Source: Siphonodentalium dalli
Taxonomy: Eukaryota; Mollusca; Scaphopoda; Gadilida; Siphonodentaliidae
Assembly (NCBI GenBank): GCA_032622095.1
Contig: CP136063.1
Span: 63,811,897 to 63,875,896, forward strand
Direction: 5' to 3'
Length of the DNA: 64,000 bases
The notes beneath the pieces were generated by a model. It did no database searches and had not been told where the DNA came from. It saw only the letters and a program-made list of their open reading frames with translations. Position numbers and translations under genes: made by a program. Positions 21,297-34,625 of the stretch are shown piece by piece. The first letter of the stretch is position 1; each line of letters starts with the position of its first letter.

Positions 21297-21737
21297 TTTT
21301 ATGTTTACCCATACCATAGCATGGTAAACATAGTGTCGTTTGACGGATTGACCACTCGTCGTGTGTCTGTCTGTCCGTCTGTCTGGCCATCTGTCTGTCC
21401 GTAGACACTTTACGTGTAATGCGATAACTCAAACATTTTCTACCTGATCAAAACCAAATTTTGTATATGAGGGTTTCAGCCCAAAATACAGATCGAGTTC
21501 GAATATGGGTTTGATCCGACTTTTTTTTTACAGAGTTATGGCCCTTTTTCGACTTAGAATTCACGCATTCTGCCATAACTCAAACATTATTTATCTGCTT
21601 GGAACCAAATTTGGTATATGAGTTTCTCAGACCAACATACAGATTGAGTTCGAATATGGGTTTGATGGGATTTGTTTTAATGGAGTTATGGTCCTTTGAC
21701 ATATAATTCACACATACTTCGATAAATCAACCATTTT
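21297..21737 (+). repeat. Family C element, interrupted by family A
   Basis: Starts with a hairpin in which TATGTTTACC is inverted to GGTAAACATA. Then come GTGTCG, a (GTCTGTCC)n tract and ~130 bp units with ATAACTCAAACATT, AACCAAATTTTGTATATG, ACAGATCGAGTTCGAATATG and AGAGTTATGGCCCTTTTTC. It stops at CAACCATTTT, where A3 begins. Sequence like the rest of C (TTCAACTAAGAATT) resumes right after A3. Confidence 0.85.
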
Positions 21738-23154
21738 TAGCTCAACTTTACTTTGTTAAGTTTGAGCTATTGCCATGACTTGGTATCCGTCGTCCGTGTG
21801 TGCGTGTGTGCGTGATGCGTCAACAATTTCCTTTAGCACGGGCTACAGTTCGTACCTTTGGTCCGATTATTATGAAATTTGTCAAGAATGTTGACATTTG
21901 AATGTAGATGGGAACGAGTTATTTTGGGGTCATTCGGAAAAAATTTCAAAATCAATCCATTAGCACGGGCTACAGGCCGTACCGTTCGTCTTATTGTCAT
22001 GAAATTTGTCATGGATGTTAATATTGACATGTAGATGGGAACGAGTAATTTTGGGGTCATTTGGCCAAAAAACATGGCCGCCGGCAGCCATCTTAGATTT
22101 TACTCTTTGCATGACTAAATCCTTTGACACGTGCTACAGGTCGTACCTTTGGTCAGATCATCATAAAATTTGTCACGGATGTTAACAATGACATGTAGAT
22201 GGGAACGAGTCTTTTTTGGGTCATTCGGGCAAAAAACATGGCCGCCAGCTGCCATCTTGGATTTTACTCTTTGTATGACTAAATCCTTTAGCACGGGCTA
22301 CATGTCGTACCTTTAGTCTGATCATCATGAAATTTGTAATGGCTGTTGAAATTAGAATGTAGATGGGAACGAGTCATTTTGGGGTCATTCGGACAAAAAA
22401 CATGGCCACCAGCAGCCATCTTTGATTTCAAAATTTAATCCATTAGCACGGGCTACAGGTCGTACCTTTGGTCCGATCTTTATGAAATTTGTCATGAATG
22501 TTGACATTGTCATGTAGATGGAAACAAGTTATTTTGGGGTCATTCGGCAAAAAACATGGCCACCAGCCGCCATTTTGGATTTCAAAATTCAATCCATTGG
22601 CACGGGCTACAGGTCATACTGCTCGTCTGATCATCATGAAATTTGTCATGGATGTTAATATTGACATGTAGATGGGAACGAAAAATGGCCACCAGAAGCC
22701 ATCTTGGATTTAACTCTTTGCATGACTAAATCATTTGGCGCAGCCTACATGTCGTAGCTTTGGTCAGATCTTCATGAAATTTGTTACGGATATTAACAAT
22801 GACCTGTAGATGGGAATTATTCATTTTGGAGTCATTTGGCTAAAAAACATGGCTGCCAGCAGCCATCTGGGATTTTACTCTTTGCATGACTAAATCCTTT
22901 GACACAGGCTACAGGTCGTATCATTTGTCAGATCATCATGAAATTTGTACTGGATGTTAATAATGACATGTAAATGGGAACGAGTCTTTTTGGGGTCATT
23001 TGGCAAAAAACATGGCTGCCAGCGGCCATCTTAGATTTTACTCTTTGCATAACTAGGCCTTTCAACTTTCCACATTCCTAGTCTCTCCATTGACTTTAAC
23101 ACATGAAATAATTCCCTTTCCAAGTTGAGCTACAGTGTCATTGACACTTTCATT
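21738..23154 (+). mobile_element. Family A element A3, complete
   Basis: Has the 5' hairpin AGCTCAACTTTAC..GTTAAGTTTGAGCT, a CGTCCGTGTGTGCG tract, eight or so ~155 bp units, the 3' unique segment and the terminal palindrome GTGTCATTGACAC followed by TTTCATT. It sits between T-rich family C sequence on the left and CAACTAAG on the right. No coding capacity. Confidence 0.85.
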
Positions 23155-23319
23155 CAACTAAGAATTATCCAATTATAACCCAAGTAACTTACAATTAATG
23201 AATACCTGCTTCTATGTGAGAGAGATAAAAAGACAATATGGTTTATTGAGAGTTATTTATAGCCCTCATATGTTAGCTCTGTATAAGAGATGCAGATTAG
23301 TGAATTATTGGATAGGGGT

Positions 23320-23390
23320 TAAGGAGAGGTTCCACTCGGCCCTTTCGAGAATCCCGGGCCAGCCACCCAAATCACCATCTTTATTTATTT
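23320..23390 (+). repeat. Short block shared with the MULE gene's upstream region
   Basis: CGGCCCTTTCGAGAATCCCG and GGCCAGCCACCCAAATCACC resemble, inverted, 40056-40120, which lies just upstream of the MULE-type ATG at 40027. It may be a fragment of another MULE copy's 5' region. Confidence 0.55.
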
Positions 23391-23699
23391 ATTATTGGAT
23401 AGGTGATTTAACCCCTTTTACCCATTCCACGTCTTTTAACCTTTTCCATTAAATAAATAATTATATTATTTTGATATCTCACATGGCAATTTGCAACAAC
23501 ATGAATAGAACTGCTTACACTATGATAGTGGTGACAGGCTCTAGAGTTTAGATGTTATATTAACCCTTCTATATTGACTCATACATTCCAATAATTTGGG
23601 TTATTACTGGTTATTATGTACATTTGCCATATACTACTTTAGATCATAACAGTATACGCTATCATTCAACATTAAAAGATTATGATTCCGATCATAACA

Positions 23700-24236
23700 A
23701 TTTACTATCGCCAAGGGATGGGTTAAACATCTGCCTATCGGCCTCTCGTTTAGTTAAGTTTTTCACCGATAGCGCGATAACTCACGCAAATATTAACCAA
23801 TTTCTACAATATTTGGTATATGATATGAGACTCTTGCAACAATATCGGACGAGTTCGAAAACCAGGTTTGTCCGAAAAAAAATTCCGGAGTTATGGGCCT
23901 TAGTTTGTTTATTTTGAGCAATTTTATCACCGTTAGCGAGATAACTCGATGAAATATTAACCGATTTCAACAATATTTGGTATATGAGTCTCTTGCAACA
24001 ATATCTCAGACGAGTTCGAAAACCAGGTTTGTCCGAAAAAAAATTCCGGAGTTATGGGCCTTAGTTTGTTTATTTTGAGCAATTTTATCACCGTTAGCGC
24101 GATAACTCGAAATATTAACCGATCTCAACAATATTTGGTGTATGAGTGTCCTGCAACAATATCTCGGAAACCAGGTTTGTCCAAATGTCTTAGTTAGCCC
24201 GATAACTCGATGAAATATTAACGAATTCAATTGATA
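23700..24236 (+). repeat. Family E tandem element
   Basis: Opens with a conserved leader (CGCCAAGGGATGGGTTAAAC, ATCTGCC.ATCGGCCTCTCG) also found at 36608-36665 and 39070-39132. Then come units of ~162 bp with GATAACTCG at 23777, 23940, 24101 and 24198. Each full unit has CGAGTTCGAAAACCAGGTTT and CCGGAGTTATGGGCC. The last unit is shortened. Confidence 0.85.
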
Positions 24237-24349
24237 TTTGGTATATACATGTAGGTCTATTGCAATAATGTACCACCGTCCAACTTTTTTCCCCGGAGTT
24301 GTGCACCTTATTGGCAGAAGTTTGGTTACACTGCCAAAAAACTTGACAA

Positions 24350-24645
24350 AAGCATCTCAGATGCGTACCCCTTGTTACTTGTTGAAATATGACCAGAATC
24401 CCAGTTGTAATTTTTTGTGAAATTTTATACGGCGTTCTATAAAATCAATTTTTTGAGGGATCAGAAGTGGGTAGGACCCCAATAATTGCATATTTGATTG
24501 CTCCAGTGTCAGTTAATATACAAAATACAAAATAAAGCCATATTACTCAACCAGGCCCAATCAGCATGAACGGATCTAGAAGATATTTGTGAAAAAATGT
24601 CATTTTTTCAACTTCCGACGGCCATTTGAGCCGATAAAATCTTGA
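24350..24645 (-). repeat. Family B fragment
   Basis: Collinear with 55500-55720, through TTTTTGAGGGATC, GGACCCCAATAATTGCATAT, CATGAACGGATCTAGAAG and AACTTCCGACGGCCATTT. Confidence 0.8.
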
Positions 24646-26677
24646 TGTCGGATACCTGAAATTACAAAATCCGCAGATAAAAAAAACTTTATACGCCAAA
24701 CACGCATCCGTGACCTGGCGGTCGGACTATATTCAATTTTCTTTTCAATCTTCGTTCATATTCATTTCGCTGAAAATTTGGGCGGTTATCTAATGGCTGT
24801 TTTTCATCTGACGTGTGTGTCAGGATAGAGGAGCTGGAGGATTTTTGTAAATGTTAGCCCAAACTACATTTCCAAGTAACGATGGTTTGTTGTTTATTTT
24901 GAGGAAACATACCACATCAGATGAATTCAGCCCAAATATGTTAACAGTTGTCGTGTAAAACATTTGCAGTAGGTTAGCGTTATTTGTTATTTGCGGATGT
25001 CGTTTAACACGGAGAAAATAGACTACTACGTTTGAATGGCATGTGCATTTGTCGTTTTTTAATTATAACAACATGATAATCAATAACAGAGTCAGTCTCT
25101 GTCAAATACAGTCGCTCTATTTACGATACTAATTGGGGAACTTTCTAAATTAAATTACGCGTAAACCAGCGTAAACGTATACCTGCTGCAATATAAGAAG
25201 GTGCCGGAATCGGCGTACTCGCCCCAGGGGTAACTCGCCCCAATCGACCTGTGCCAACTCGGAATAAAAGGCCGGCTCGGAATAAAAGATGTATACGGGG
25301 TGTTATATGGCGTTTGGTCCGTTGTTTCTCAATGAATATTATTGAAATTTGGTGTATATGTCCGGGCTGGGACATGGAATACAATAACGTTTGAATTGTT
25401 TTTAAATTTACAAATGTGTTGATTTTATTCAACTTTTTCGTTCTGAAACACACTATACTCGTCATGTCCATATCTTAGTAGAGTTGCTTATGTACTTTCG
25501 TGGGAATTTTTTGAACAAATATAGAGACTATGATATTATGATAGGGTATCACTTACTTTGTCGGAAAAAATTTGTTAGACATCAGGGGTCCGCGACTGGC
25601 GAGAATTATGACGTCACAAAGATGACGTCATTGTCAGTTCAGTTCAGATGTTGGGTTGTCATAAGAACTGACGAATTCAGCGCATATTTCTTAATTGTTA
25701 TACATTCTTTTCAGTTAGGGCAATTCATCAATAGTAGTTCTCGAAGTACAGTACCCAATTTAACGGGAAAATGTTATTCCAGTCAAAGATGGCTGCCAAA
25801 ATGGCACTAAAAAATCAACAATTTTGTGATTTTCAAGAATCTCATGTAAATGACCGTCCGTTTGGTATCGACTGCGAATTGTGACAATTCTGTGTTTAAT
25901 TATTGCTTCAGCAATGTGGTGACCAATTGTATTGTACAAAACGTTGTTCGATCTGTCAAAAATCCACTTTAGACAATCGAATTATATCATCTTGTAAAAA
26001 ATTAATTCCGATATTGTAGCAATAGATTTAAAGAAATGAGCGGCATTCAGTGATGGGAAAGAAGTATTCGTGCCACATGCGGAATTATTATCACACTTCA
26101 GCAAAACTGTTCAATTTTATCCAAGATGGCTACCAAAATGGCAGTCAAAATACAAAAGTCAGTGTTTGTTACGGTACATCACCAAATGTCGCCCTGGCAT
26201 TCCATCATGGGGAATTAGGTTAATCGGCTAATTTTAAGTATATGCGCATAGCTTTAATTTCTTATACAAATTAGCGATGTCCTATACAGCATACGCGGCA
26301 TTTCTTCAAATTTCCTGATATTAAGTGAGGAGGGTGTTGAAGAGAAAATCCAACTCACTATGTGAAATTAGAAAGTATCTTAGACCGCCATCTTAGCTTT
26401 GGTGGGCAAGTGTTACTATTCCAATGTCTAGACTTCTGTGCTATACTCTAAGCCAAAGTACTAAGTGAGAAGTAATGGTGGTTACCATATCAAATAGTAA
26501 TTGATGATGCAGTTAATCGTTAGTGTTAGTTCTTGTCGCGACATATCTGTAGCAAATGCATATAGTGTATCATAGCAGGTAGCAATACGCAATTGTTTAT
26601 TGTCATAGTTATGAAGTGGGATTGTACTTCTCAGCTATACCATTAATCTTGGCAAGCAAGAAACAACACATCCTTGT
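24646..26677. other. No gene recognised
   Basis: Intergenic. The open frames at 25145-25810 lack any motif and overlap on opposite strands. Isolated AAGATGGCTGCC and AAGATGGCTACC motifs occur at about 25786 and 26123. Confidence 0.5.
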
Positions 26678-27684
26678 TAGCTCAACTTTACTTTGTAAAG
26701 TTTGAGCTATTGCCATGGCTTTGTCGTCCGTCGTCCGTGTGTGCGTGTGGACGTGTGTGTGTGTGTACATAAGGCGTCAACAATGCACGCTACATGTCGT
26801 ACCTTTGGTCGGATCATTATGAAATTTGTCATAGCTGTTGACATCAACATTTAGACCAGAATGACTAATTTTGGGGTCAATCGAAAAAAAAACATGGCCG
26901 CCAGTGGCCATCTTGGATTTCAAAATTCAATCCATTAGCACGGGCGACAGGCCGTACTGTTTGTCTGATCATCATGAAATTTGTCATGGATGTTAATATT
27001 GACATGTAGATGGGAACGAGTAATTTTGGGGTCATTCAGCCAAAAACATGGCCGCCAGCAGCCATCTTGGATTTTACTCTTTGTATGACTAAATCCTTTA
27101 GCACTGGCTACAGGTCGTACCTTTAGTCTGATCATCATAAAATTTGTCATGGCTGTTGAAATTGGAATGTAAATGGGGTCGAGTCATTTTGGGGTCATTC
27201 GGACAAAAAACATGGCCGCCAGCGGCCATCTTGGATTTCAAAAGTTAATCCATTAGCATGGGCCAGAGGTCGTACTGTTCGTCTGATCATAAAATTTGTC
27301 ATGGATGTTAATATTGACATGTAGATGGGAACGAGTAATTTTGGGGTCATTTGGCCAAAAAACATGGCCGCCAGCAGCCATCTTGGATTTTACTCTTTGT
27401 ATGACTAAATTCTTTAGCACAGGCTACATGTCGCACCTTTAGTCTGATCATCATAAAATTTGTCATGGATGTTAACGATGACATGTAGATGGGATACAAT
27501 CATTTTGGGGTCATTCGGCCGAAAACATGGCCGCCAGCAGCCATCTTGGATTTTACTTTTCTCTTCATGTCTATAAACTAGTATTAGACATTCAACTTTC
27601 CACATTCCTAATCGCTCCATTGACTGTAATACATTAAATTATTTCCTTTCCACGTTGAGCTACAGTGTTATTGACACTTTCATT
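26678..27684 (+). mobile_element. Family A element A4, complete
   Basis: 5' hairpin AGCTCAACTTTAC..GTAAAGTTTGAGCT (from 26679), a GT-rich tract, about five units alternating between the two unit types, then the 3' segment and the palindrome GTGTTATTGACAC. One palindrome base differs from A3. Confidence 0.85.
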
Positions 27685-30214
27685 TATAAAACACAAACAA
27701 TAGTAGAATTAATGCTATGGCTGTCATTTGGCCTGCTTGTCTCACTGTTAGTTGCGCTGTAACCTTTAATTAAATGTGCATGGTAACACCATTTGAACCT
27801 CGTTTAGCTGAACTTAGCAGGTTTCAATCGTATTGATAACCACAACAGATCAAAATAGAATAGACACCCATATGTGGGTAATATATCCATATATGCGGTA
27901 GTGTCCCGTATCAAGCTTAAAGTGATAAATTGTGAATACCAGGTTCTGAAATCTGGATGATTGTTTTCACCAAAGTAGTTCAACCACTTTCATTGCAAAT
28001 GTGGAGTTTTGAAAAGTTAATATAAGTTAGTGACCCCACAGGACATGTTATTCAGTTGAAATGAACATTGCCATACACCAGGCTAGATCCCCACAAACGG
28101 GCGAAGTGGTATGTCTGGTTGTTGGCTTTCCTCGTCGTGTTCAGTTAATTGGTCGTAGTCACACAAAGTTATTCGCCCAATATACGAAAGGTGGCTTGGC
28201 ATGAACACGGTAGGCTGGTATGGACCATTGAGCATACAGCAAACTAATATCCCATATTGATTTCTATGATTTAGGCATGTGAAAAGTTTAGTGAGACAAT
28301 GCATTACGTTTGTACATCAGTTTAATAGGAAAGTGGTTCTGGGCAATGGTTATGACTGTGCTGTCGGCCGCACTTGATTAGCGGTTATTTTGAAGTTTAT
28401 CGAAATCAACAGGGACTGCGCAACAGCTTTGCATATCCAACCATGCAGCTTATATGACGAAAGACTGTGAATGGTAAGCGCAATAGATACGAGCCAAAAA
28501 TAGACAGGCGATACTTATTATGATACTAATTCCCGCGTTTTGACAAACTGTACGACCACATGGTGGGAAATGTGTGAAACGTCTATTAGTAGTGATGGGT
28601 CTTCCGGTGTCATGTCATCAGTTTAATTTATTATGTCCAATATACTCTATAATCCAGGTTCTTAATACTGAATGACATTATGGGGAAACGCAGTCCACTA
28701 ACTTCTAACAACATAATGTGAAGTAATATTTGGAGTTAATAACAGCTCATGACGTGCCATGTTGATTCTGGTTATAACGTTATCATGAACCAAAGGAAAT
28801 GTGAAATTAGCCCGCGTAACTACGGAGGTGGCCATGGTTCACTATAATAATAATAATGGCATCTTTCAGATCATATTATATAGGCCGATCCATATATATT
28901 CTAATGACTCAAACTGTTCTAATTCTATTCGACTAGGAGTTATCAGATCAGTCTGGCTATATCCCATAAATTGTATATATCATGCTGCATCCATGCATCT
29001 TGATAATCCCCCAACCAAGTGGCATATATAGATTAACTTCAGCAGAACACGGTCATGATGAGGCTATTCTACGCAGAGCTCCATACATGTTCACGTGAAA
29101 ATCAATCCAGTTTGATCAGATAGACTTTAGTTTAAACAGTATTTATTCCATGAATAATACAAAAACTATTAGTATACGTTTAATCGTGGACCGGATTCGA
29201 CATCAACTGTGCAGGCTTATGTGAGTAATTTCCGGGAATCATTTTATATTCACCCCACCTAACGATAGTGTTATGGTCCAGATACACATAAACGCTACTT
29301 GTATATGAGACAAACTAATTATATACATTTGTACATACGTGTAGTGATTCTGGCAAACATATGTGCATGATGATTGTTGATGATTGCCTCATGCTTAGAC
29401 TGATTCTTGTCACCAGTTCATACTATTAAAGTACCGCTACATTTCCACACGTGCATTACTATGACGACCAAGTTGGGATCTTGACAAATTTGAACTAGAA
29501 CTGAAGCAATATATTTACTTGTATTGCAGCGATATTAGCATACTTAATGGTAGAATGGGGTTTCTGATAATTTTGTGTCGATTTTCCATTCCAATCACCA
29601 AGAGTACCCATACAATGGTTGATTTTACGAAGACTTTTATGGAAAACGTCAGAAAACGTCCGTGTAGCTTCGACAGACTATCCAACCCCATTCATCTACC
29701 AAGCCTATACTGGTGGTATACATGTATCATGGTGAAATGGAAAAGAATAAAGTATAGCTAGAATATCTGAACAAGGCTCCGGGCGATCTCCTGGTTTATA
29801 TTTTCAATTTCAGGCTTCAAAAGCCAGATACTGTTAGCTACATACAGTAATCTGATTGAGTCCGTCGCTAGACCTATTAGTATACGAGTAGATATTAGAT
29901 AAACTCAATCGTTATCGATATGCAAGAACTTATGGAGATCACATGCATGATTTGAGCATTGGTAGCTGACATCGCCTGAAGTTGGAAACTTCACTATTAT
30001 CTCCACATACCACGTACTAGTAGGTCTCTATTAAATTATTTATATAATATCAGAATCGAGTTTGACACAAGTCCATTTACTTAACGTGCTCGAACATATA
30101 TTTCAGTTTTATATATTTCTCACCGAAAGCCCATGTATGATAATGATATGCGTATGTACCTTTCTTGCACGCTGTGATATATTTCGGAAATATATCTATT
30201 TTAATGTCAAATTT
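27685..30214. other. No gene recognised
   Basis: 2.5 kb of apparently unique sequence. Short open frames (28083-28304, 28801-29031, 29519-29761) have no recognisable domain or splice context that I can defend. Confidence 0.45.
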
Positions 30215-31120
30215 CGCCATTTCCGCCACATTGGCGGCCATCTCGATTACAATGAGATATTAATAATTCCGGATAATCTAAATCGGAGTACATTCATTCA
30301 TATATCTAACACCGAGATATCGTTCTCCTGTTGCGGACATGTTATTTGACGTGTGCAAATATAATGTTTAGCGAATTTTCACGATGCTTATTTGGACAAT
30401 AATTATCATATGAACTCGCATATTGAGTCATTGCGGAAAGACAACTACTATGAATGTGCCGTAACATGGCAGATATTTATTTGGAAGAAGCAAATTAGTC
30501 TACTACATTCACCTTATACATGACAGAAACGTAATTGGATGAAAAAGGGTAAAATTTGCGTATTATCGTATTTTGGCCGCCATCTTGGAAGCCATCTTGG
30601 ATTAAGTTGACAGTTTCTGGATCCAGTTAGAAGTAAATACCTTATGTAATGATCATACTCATTTCCATCATCGATTATTTATAAATTTCTAAAAGGATAT
30701 AGTTAGAAAATAAAAAAGTATATTTTGGCGAAATTCATACCAATTCCTTTAAATCATCGCATTTGGAGAATTAAATCAAGGTTATGATTCAAGAAATCAA
30801 CTAATGTGATGCCTAAGTGATTTTCATCAAGATTGAAGAGAAGTATATTCCCTAATCGTCACCAGTTCGATACAATCGGAAATGATGTAAGCGACATGTA
30901 TGGAAAATCGTCAATTTCCCCACTTCCGGTCGCCATTTTGGCGGCCATCTTTGATCAAGAGGACAAATTATTATATAAAAATATAACATGGCGTCACACC
31001 ATGCACGGTACAAAAGGATTGTCATTTATTTTATATCAAAATTATATTTTTATCATGAAATATAACAATGGCGAACTTAAAAAAATGAGCATGGCGGCCA
31101 TCTTTGTGACGTCATCAGAT
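30215..31120 (+). repeat. Divergent ~345 bp tandem units with GGCGGCCATCTT cores
   Basis: Cores at about 30225 (CATTGGCGGCCATCTCG), 30570 (TTTGGCCGCCATCTTGGAAG), 30925 (CGCCATTTTGGCGGCCATCT) and 31090 (ATGGCGGCCATCTTTGTGAC). Flanking sequence is weakly alignable. The cores are better preserved than the rest. Confidence 0.55.
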
Positions 31121-31261
31121 CACCAGGGGGTCTAACAATTTTTTTTCTGAAGTAGAGACCATATACTGGCTCATGAACATGGTCTCTATATTTGTTCATG
31201 AATTTCCCACGGGAGCCCAAAATATGACATAAGCGACTCTACTATCTAGTATTACTTAGAA

Positions 31262-31350
31262 ATTTCAGCTTTCCAGATTCATAATCGCTCCATTGACTGT
31301 AACAGATGAAATTATCCCCCTCTTCAGATCGAGTGTCACTGAAACTTTAT
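31262..31350 (+). repeat. Family A 3'-end remnant
   Basis: CAGCTTTCCAGATTCATAATCGCTCCATTGACTGT-type sequence followed by a decayed GAGTGTCACTGAAACTTT. It matches the unique 3' segment of A3-A5 without any tandem units. Confidence 0.7.
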
Positions 31351-31447
31351 TTTGTTAGACTGCCTGTAGTCACTGATTATATGTGGAAATAATCTGTAAT
31401 AAGATGTAGCACTGTTTTATTTTATATTTACATGTAGTGCTGTTTTT

Positions 31448-32050
31448 AGCTCACCTGAGACAAAGTCTCCGGTGGAGCTATAGTCATCACTCCTCGTCCG
31501 TCGTCCGTCCGTCCGTCTGTCCGTCTGTCCGTCAACTTTTTAAAAAACATCTTCTCCTCTTAAACCATCATACCGAATTGGTTCATATTTGGTGTGTATG
31601 TTCCCTAGGTGACTCTTATTCAGATTTGTTCAAATGAGGTCACTGGGTCAAATAGTTGCGAAACAAGGGCCATAACTCTATTCCTCCATAGTAATTCTTA
31701 CAACAACTTCTTGTCCATAACCATTGGGCCAATTTAGCTAATATTTGGTATGGAGAGTCCTTGGGTGACTGGTGTTCAGATTTGTTCAAATGAGGTCACC
31801 CGGTCAGTTAGTTGAGAAACCAGGGCCATAACTCATAGTGATTCTTACAATGACTTCTTCTAAAAATATATTTGGCCGATTTAGCTTATATTAGGTACAG
31901 AGATACCTTGGGTGACAATGGTTCAGATTTGTTCAAATGGGGTCACTGGGTCAAATAGGGGCAGAGCCAGGGACATAACTTTAAAAACAAAAAATTTAAT
32001 TTTTGCATTTTGACCTTTAATTTTTGTTTAGGACACATCACAGCCTCATA
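31448..32050 (+). mobile_element. Family D element, copy 1
   Basis: Starts with an imperfect hairpin (AGCTCACC..GGTGGAGCT enclosing GAGAC/GTCTC). Then come CATCACTCCTCGTCCGTCG, (GTCCGTCT)n and three ~145 bp units with TTTGGT.TGTATG, GGTGACT, TCAGATTTGTTCAAATGAGG and AGGGCCATAACTCT. No coding capacity. It is widespread in type, and here has three copies. Confidence 0.8.
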
Positions 32051-32579
32051 TTTCTTACCTAGATTTTGCTTAGCATGTTCTTCATCTGTATGGATTTTGG
32101 TATTGTTTATTTAACCCCTTCCACTCTTGTTTTGATATAGAATTCATCCAAGACAGGATTACTCAAACATTTTTCATCTGATCAACACCAAATTTGGTAT
32201 ATGAATTTTTGACACTTATATACAATTTTTTTTTAAACATGTTTTAAAATTTGAAAAAAAGTGACACCATTATATATAACATCTGCAGAGTTATGAAACT
32301 TTACTCTTTAATGAAATTATGGAAACATTCCACCCTCCCCCACCCACCCCCTCCCATATGGCCCAGACCCAACCCTGCCATCAACCAACATCCCTTCCAA
32401 GCCATATCACCTCTCAATTTAATACCTCTTCTCACCACAGAGGCATATATATATGTAAAGGTACAGGTCATTAATTATATAAACTGGCCAGATGACATGT
32501 ATTATTCTAATCTAAACATATATGTAGCAATTTAATGACTGACATTCAATGATACTGTGAATGGCTTTGATTTCTTCAA
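32051..32579. other. No gene recognised
   Basis: C-rich stretch at 32330-32350 and AT-rich remainder. Nothing else recognised. Confidence 0.4.
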
Positions 32580-33610
32580 GTCTGGAAATAGTGTGTCTGA
32601 CATTTACATAGTGAGGTCCCCAGATGGTGAATTTAGTGTTGCTATTCCATACAGCATGCTAGCATAACCAAATACACCTGCCAGGGACCTAATTCTGTTT
32701 AGTCCTCATCTTCTTGGAAGTATCCTAAGTATCAAATTGACAGTTTGATTTAGTCACTTTTCCACCTGTTCAGTTTCAATTTCCCCCTAATTTGCAGAAG
32801 ATAAATTGCATAATTGAGGTGCTCAATGGGTGTGTATCACCAACTTCAACTGTAGGACTTCAATCTGTTCCTTGGTTTTATTGGCCATTGAGGCCTAATC
32901 AGATTGAGGATGAATTTGGTGATGCTAGCCTGCCTTACAGAATATTGTCATTAAATCCACATTTTTGGGACCTTATTCTGCAAATGTCAGACATACTAAA
33001 TTCAGGTTTGGCCATTTCATATTATTGTTTTAATCACCACTTATCCAGATGAAGTCATACGACTAATATTCAAAGAAAAATGGGGGGGGGGGTATATATT
33101 GGATTAAATTTGTCTTCTATCTGGCATTTGCAGAATGAGGTCCCCAGAGGGTGAATTTAGTTATGCTACCCTGCACAGCAGTCTAGCATCACCAAATACA
33201 CTAGCCAGGGTCCTCATTCTGCTTAGGCCTCATTTTCTGGGAAGTATATAGGCACTTAAATTGACATTTTTACTTACTTTAGCCCTTCTGTTTAGTTTCT
33301 ATATCCCCTAATTTGTGAATATAAAATGCATAATTGAGGTGCCAATGGGTGCACATCACCAACTTTAACTGGAGAACTTCAATCTAATGCTATGTCTCCC
33401 ATAGCAGTTGAGGCCTACACAGAATGAGGTCCACAGAGGGTGAATTTGGTGATGCTAGCCCGCATTGCAGGATTGTGTCATTAAATTCACCCTTTGGGGA
33501 CCTCATTCTGCAAATGTCAGACACTATGTTCAGGCTTGTCTGTTCGAATATTATGTTCTTAACCACCAGTATCCAGTTGAACTCATTATACCCTGATTTT
33601 GCAAAGAAAA
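32580..33610 (+). repeat. ~518 bp direct duplication
   Basis: TGCATAATTGAGGTGC..AATGGGTG near 32806 recurs near 33325. TGAATTTGGTGATGCTAGCC near 32910 recurs near 33440. Each unit also contains a short inverted pair (GCAGAATGAGGTCC and GGACC.CATTCTGC), for example 33130-33160 against 33483-33512. Confidence 0.75.
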
Positions 33611-33639
33611 CTTGGGGGGTATATTGGATTGAATTTGTC

Positions 33640-34030
33640 AGTCTCTATGTCAGACTGTTCTCCCATCCATCCATCTGTCATTATGTCTCTATCCGTCCAT
33701 CAATTGTTTTCTTCTCCAGATACATATTAAAGACCAAATGGGTTTATATATTTAGGTGTGGATGTCCCCCAGGTGACTCACATTCAGATTTGTTCAAATG
33801 AGTTCATCAGGTCAAATATGTGAGAAGTCAGGGCCATAACTCTTTCCTTCCATAGTAATTCTTAAAACAATTTCTTCTCAAGAACCATCTGGACTATTTA
33901 GATTATGTTTGGTATGGATGGTCCTTCGGTGACTGGGGTTTAGATTTTTTCAGATTTGGGGTCATTTTAGGAAAATCAGTTCAGTTCAACTCTTAAAATC
34001 TAATGTCTGAAATTACCAAATGAATGGATC
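33640..34030 (+). repeat. Family D element, copy 2, 5'-degraded
   Basis: Lacks a clear hairpin but has the pyrimidine-rich CCATCCATCCATCTGTC tract, CAGGTGACTCACATTCAGAT and AGGGCCATAACTCTTTCC. Confidence 0.7.
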
Positions 34031-34107
34031 TCATAGATGGGGATTCACGTTTGTTCAAATAGGGGTGGAGATAAGAGATTTAATTATCAACCAGCCACCC
34101 TACCTGT

Positions 34108-34625
34108 GCTCCGGCGGAGCTATAGTCATCACTCCTCGTCCGCCCATCGTCTGTCCGTCCATCCGTCCGACAACAATTATTTGAACATCATCTCCTCTGG
34201 AACCATAAGACCAAATGGGTTCATATTTGGTGTGGATGTTCCCTATGTGATTCTCATTCAGATTTGTTCAAATGCGGTCACTGGGTCAAATAGTTGCGAA
34301 GCCAGGGCCATAACTCTTTCCCACCATAGTAATTCTTTTAAACATCTTCAGAACAATAAGACCGAATGGTTTCATATTTGGTGTGGATGTTCCCTAGGTG
34401 ACTCACATTCAGATTTGTTCAAATGAGTTTACTTGAAATAGTTGCGAAGCCAGGGCCATAACTCTTTCCCTCCATAGTATTCTTAAAGTGACTTCTTCTC
34501 AAATACCATCAGGCTATATGGGTTCATATATGGTATGAAGGATCCTTGGCTGACTGGGGTTCAGATTTGTTCAAATCAGGTCACTGGGTCAAATGTGGGC
34601 GGGGCCAGGGACATAACTCCAAATT
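34108..34625 (+). repeat. Family D element, copy 3, partial hairpin
   Basis: Begins GCTCCGGCGGAGCTATAGTC, i.e. only the right half of the hairpin. It has three units with ACCAAATGGGTTCATATTTG, GGTGTGGATGTTCCCTA and GGGCCATAACTCTTTCCC. Confidence 0.8.

Noticed and set aside
25145-25810. Two 108-codon frames on opposite strands
   Set aside because: Featureless composition and no conserved motif; not supportable as genes.
32580-33610. The 518 bp duplication as LTRs of a short element
   Set aside because: The copies are adjacent with no internal domain, primer site or purine tract; a simple tandem duplication explains them.
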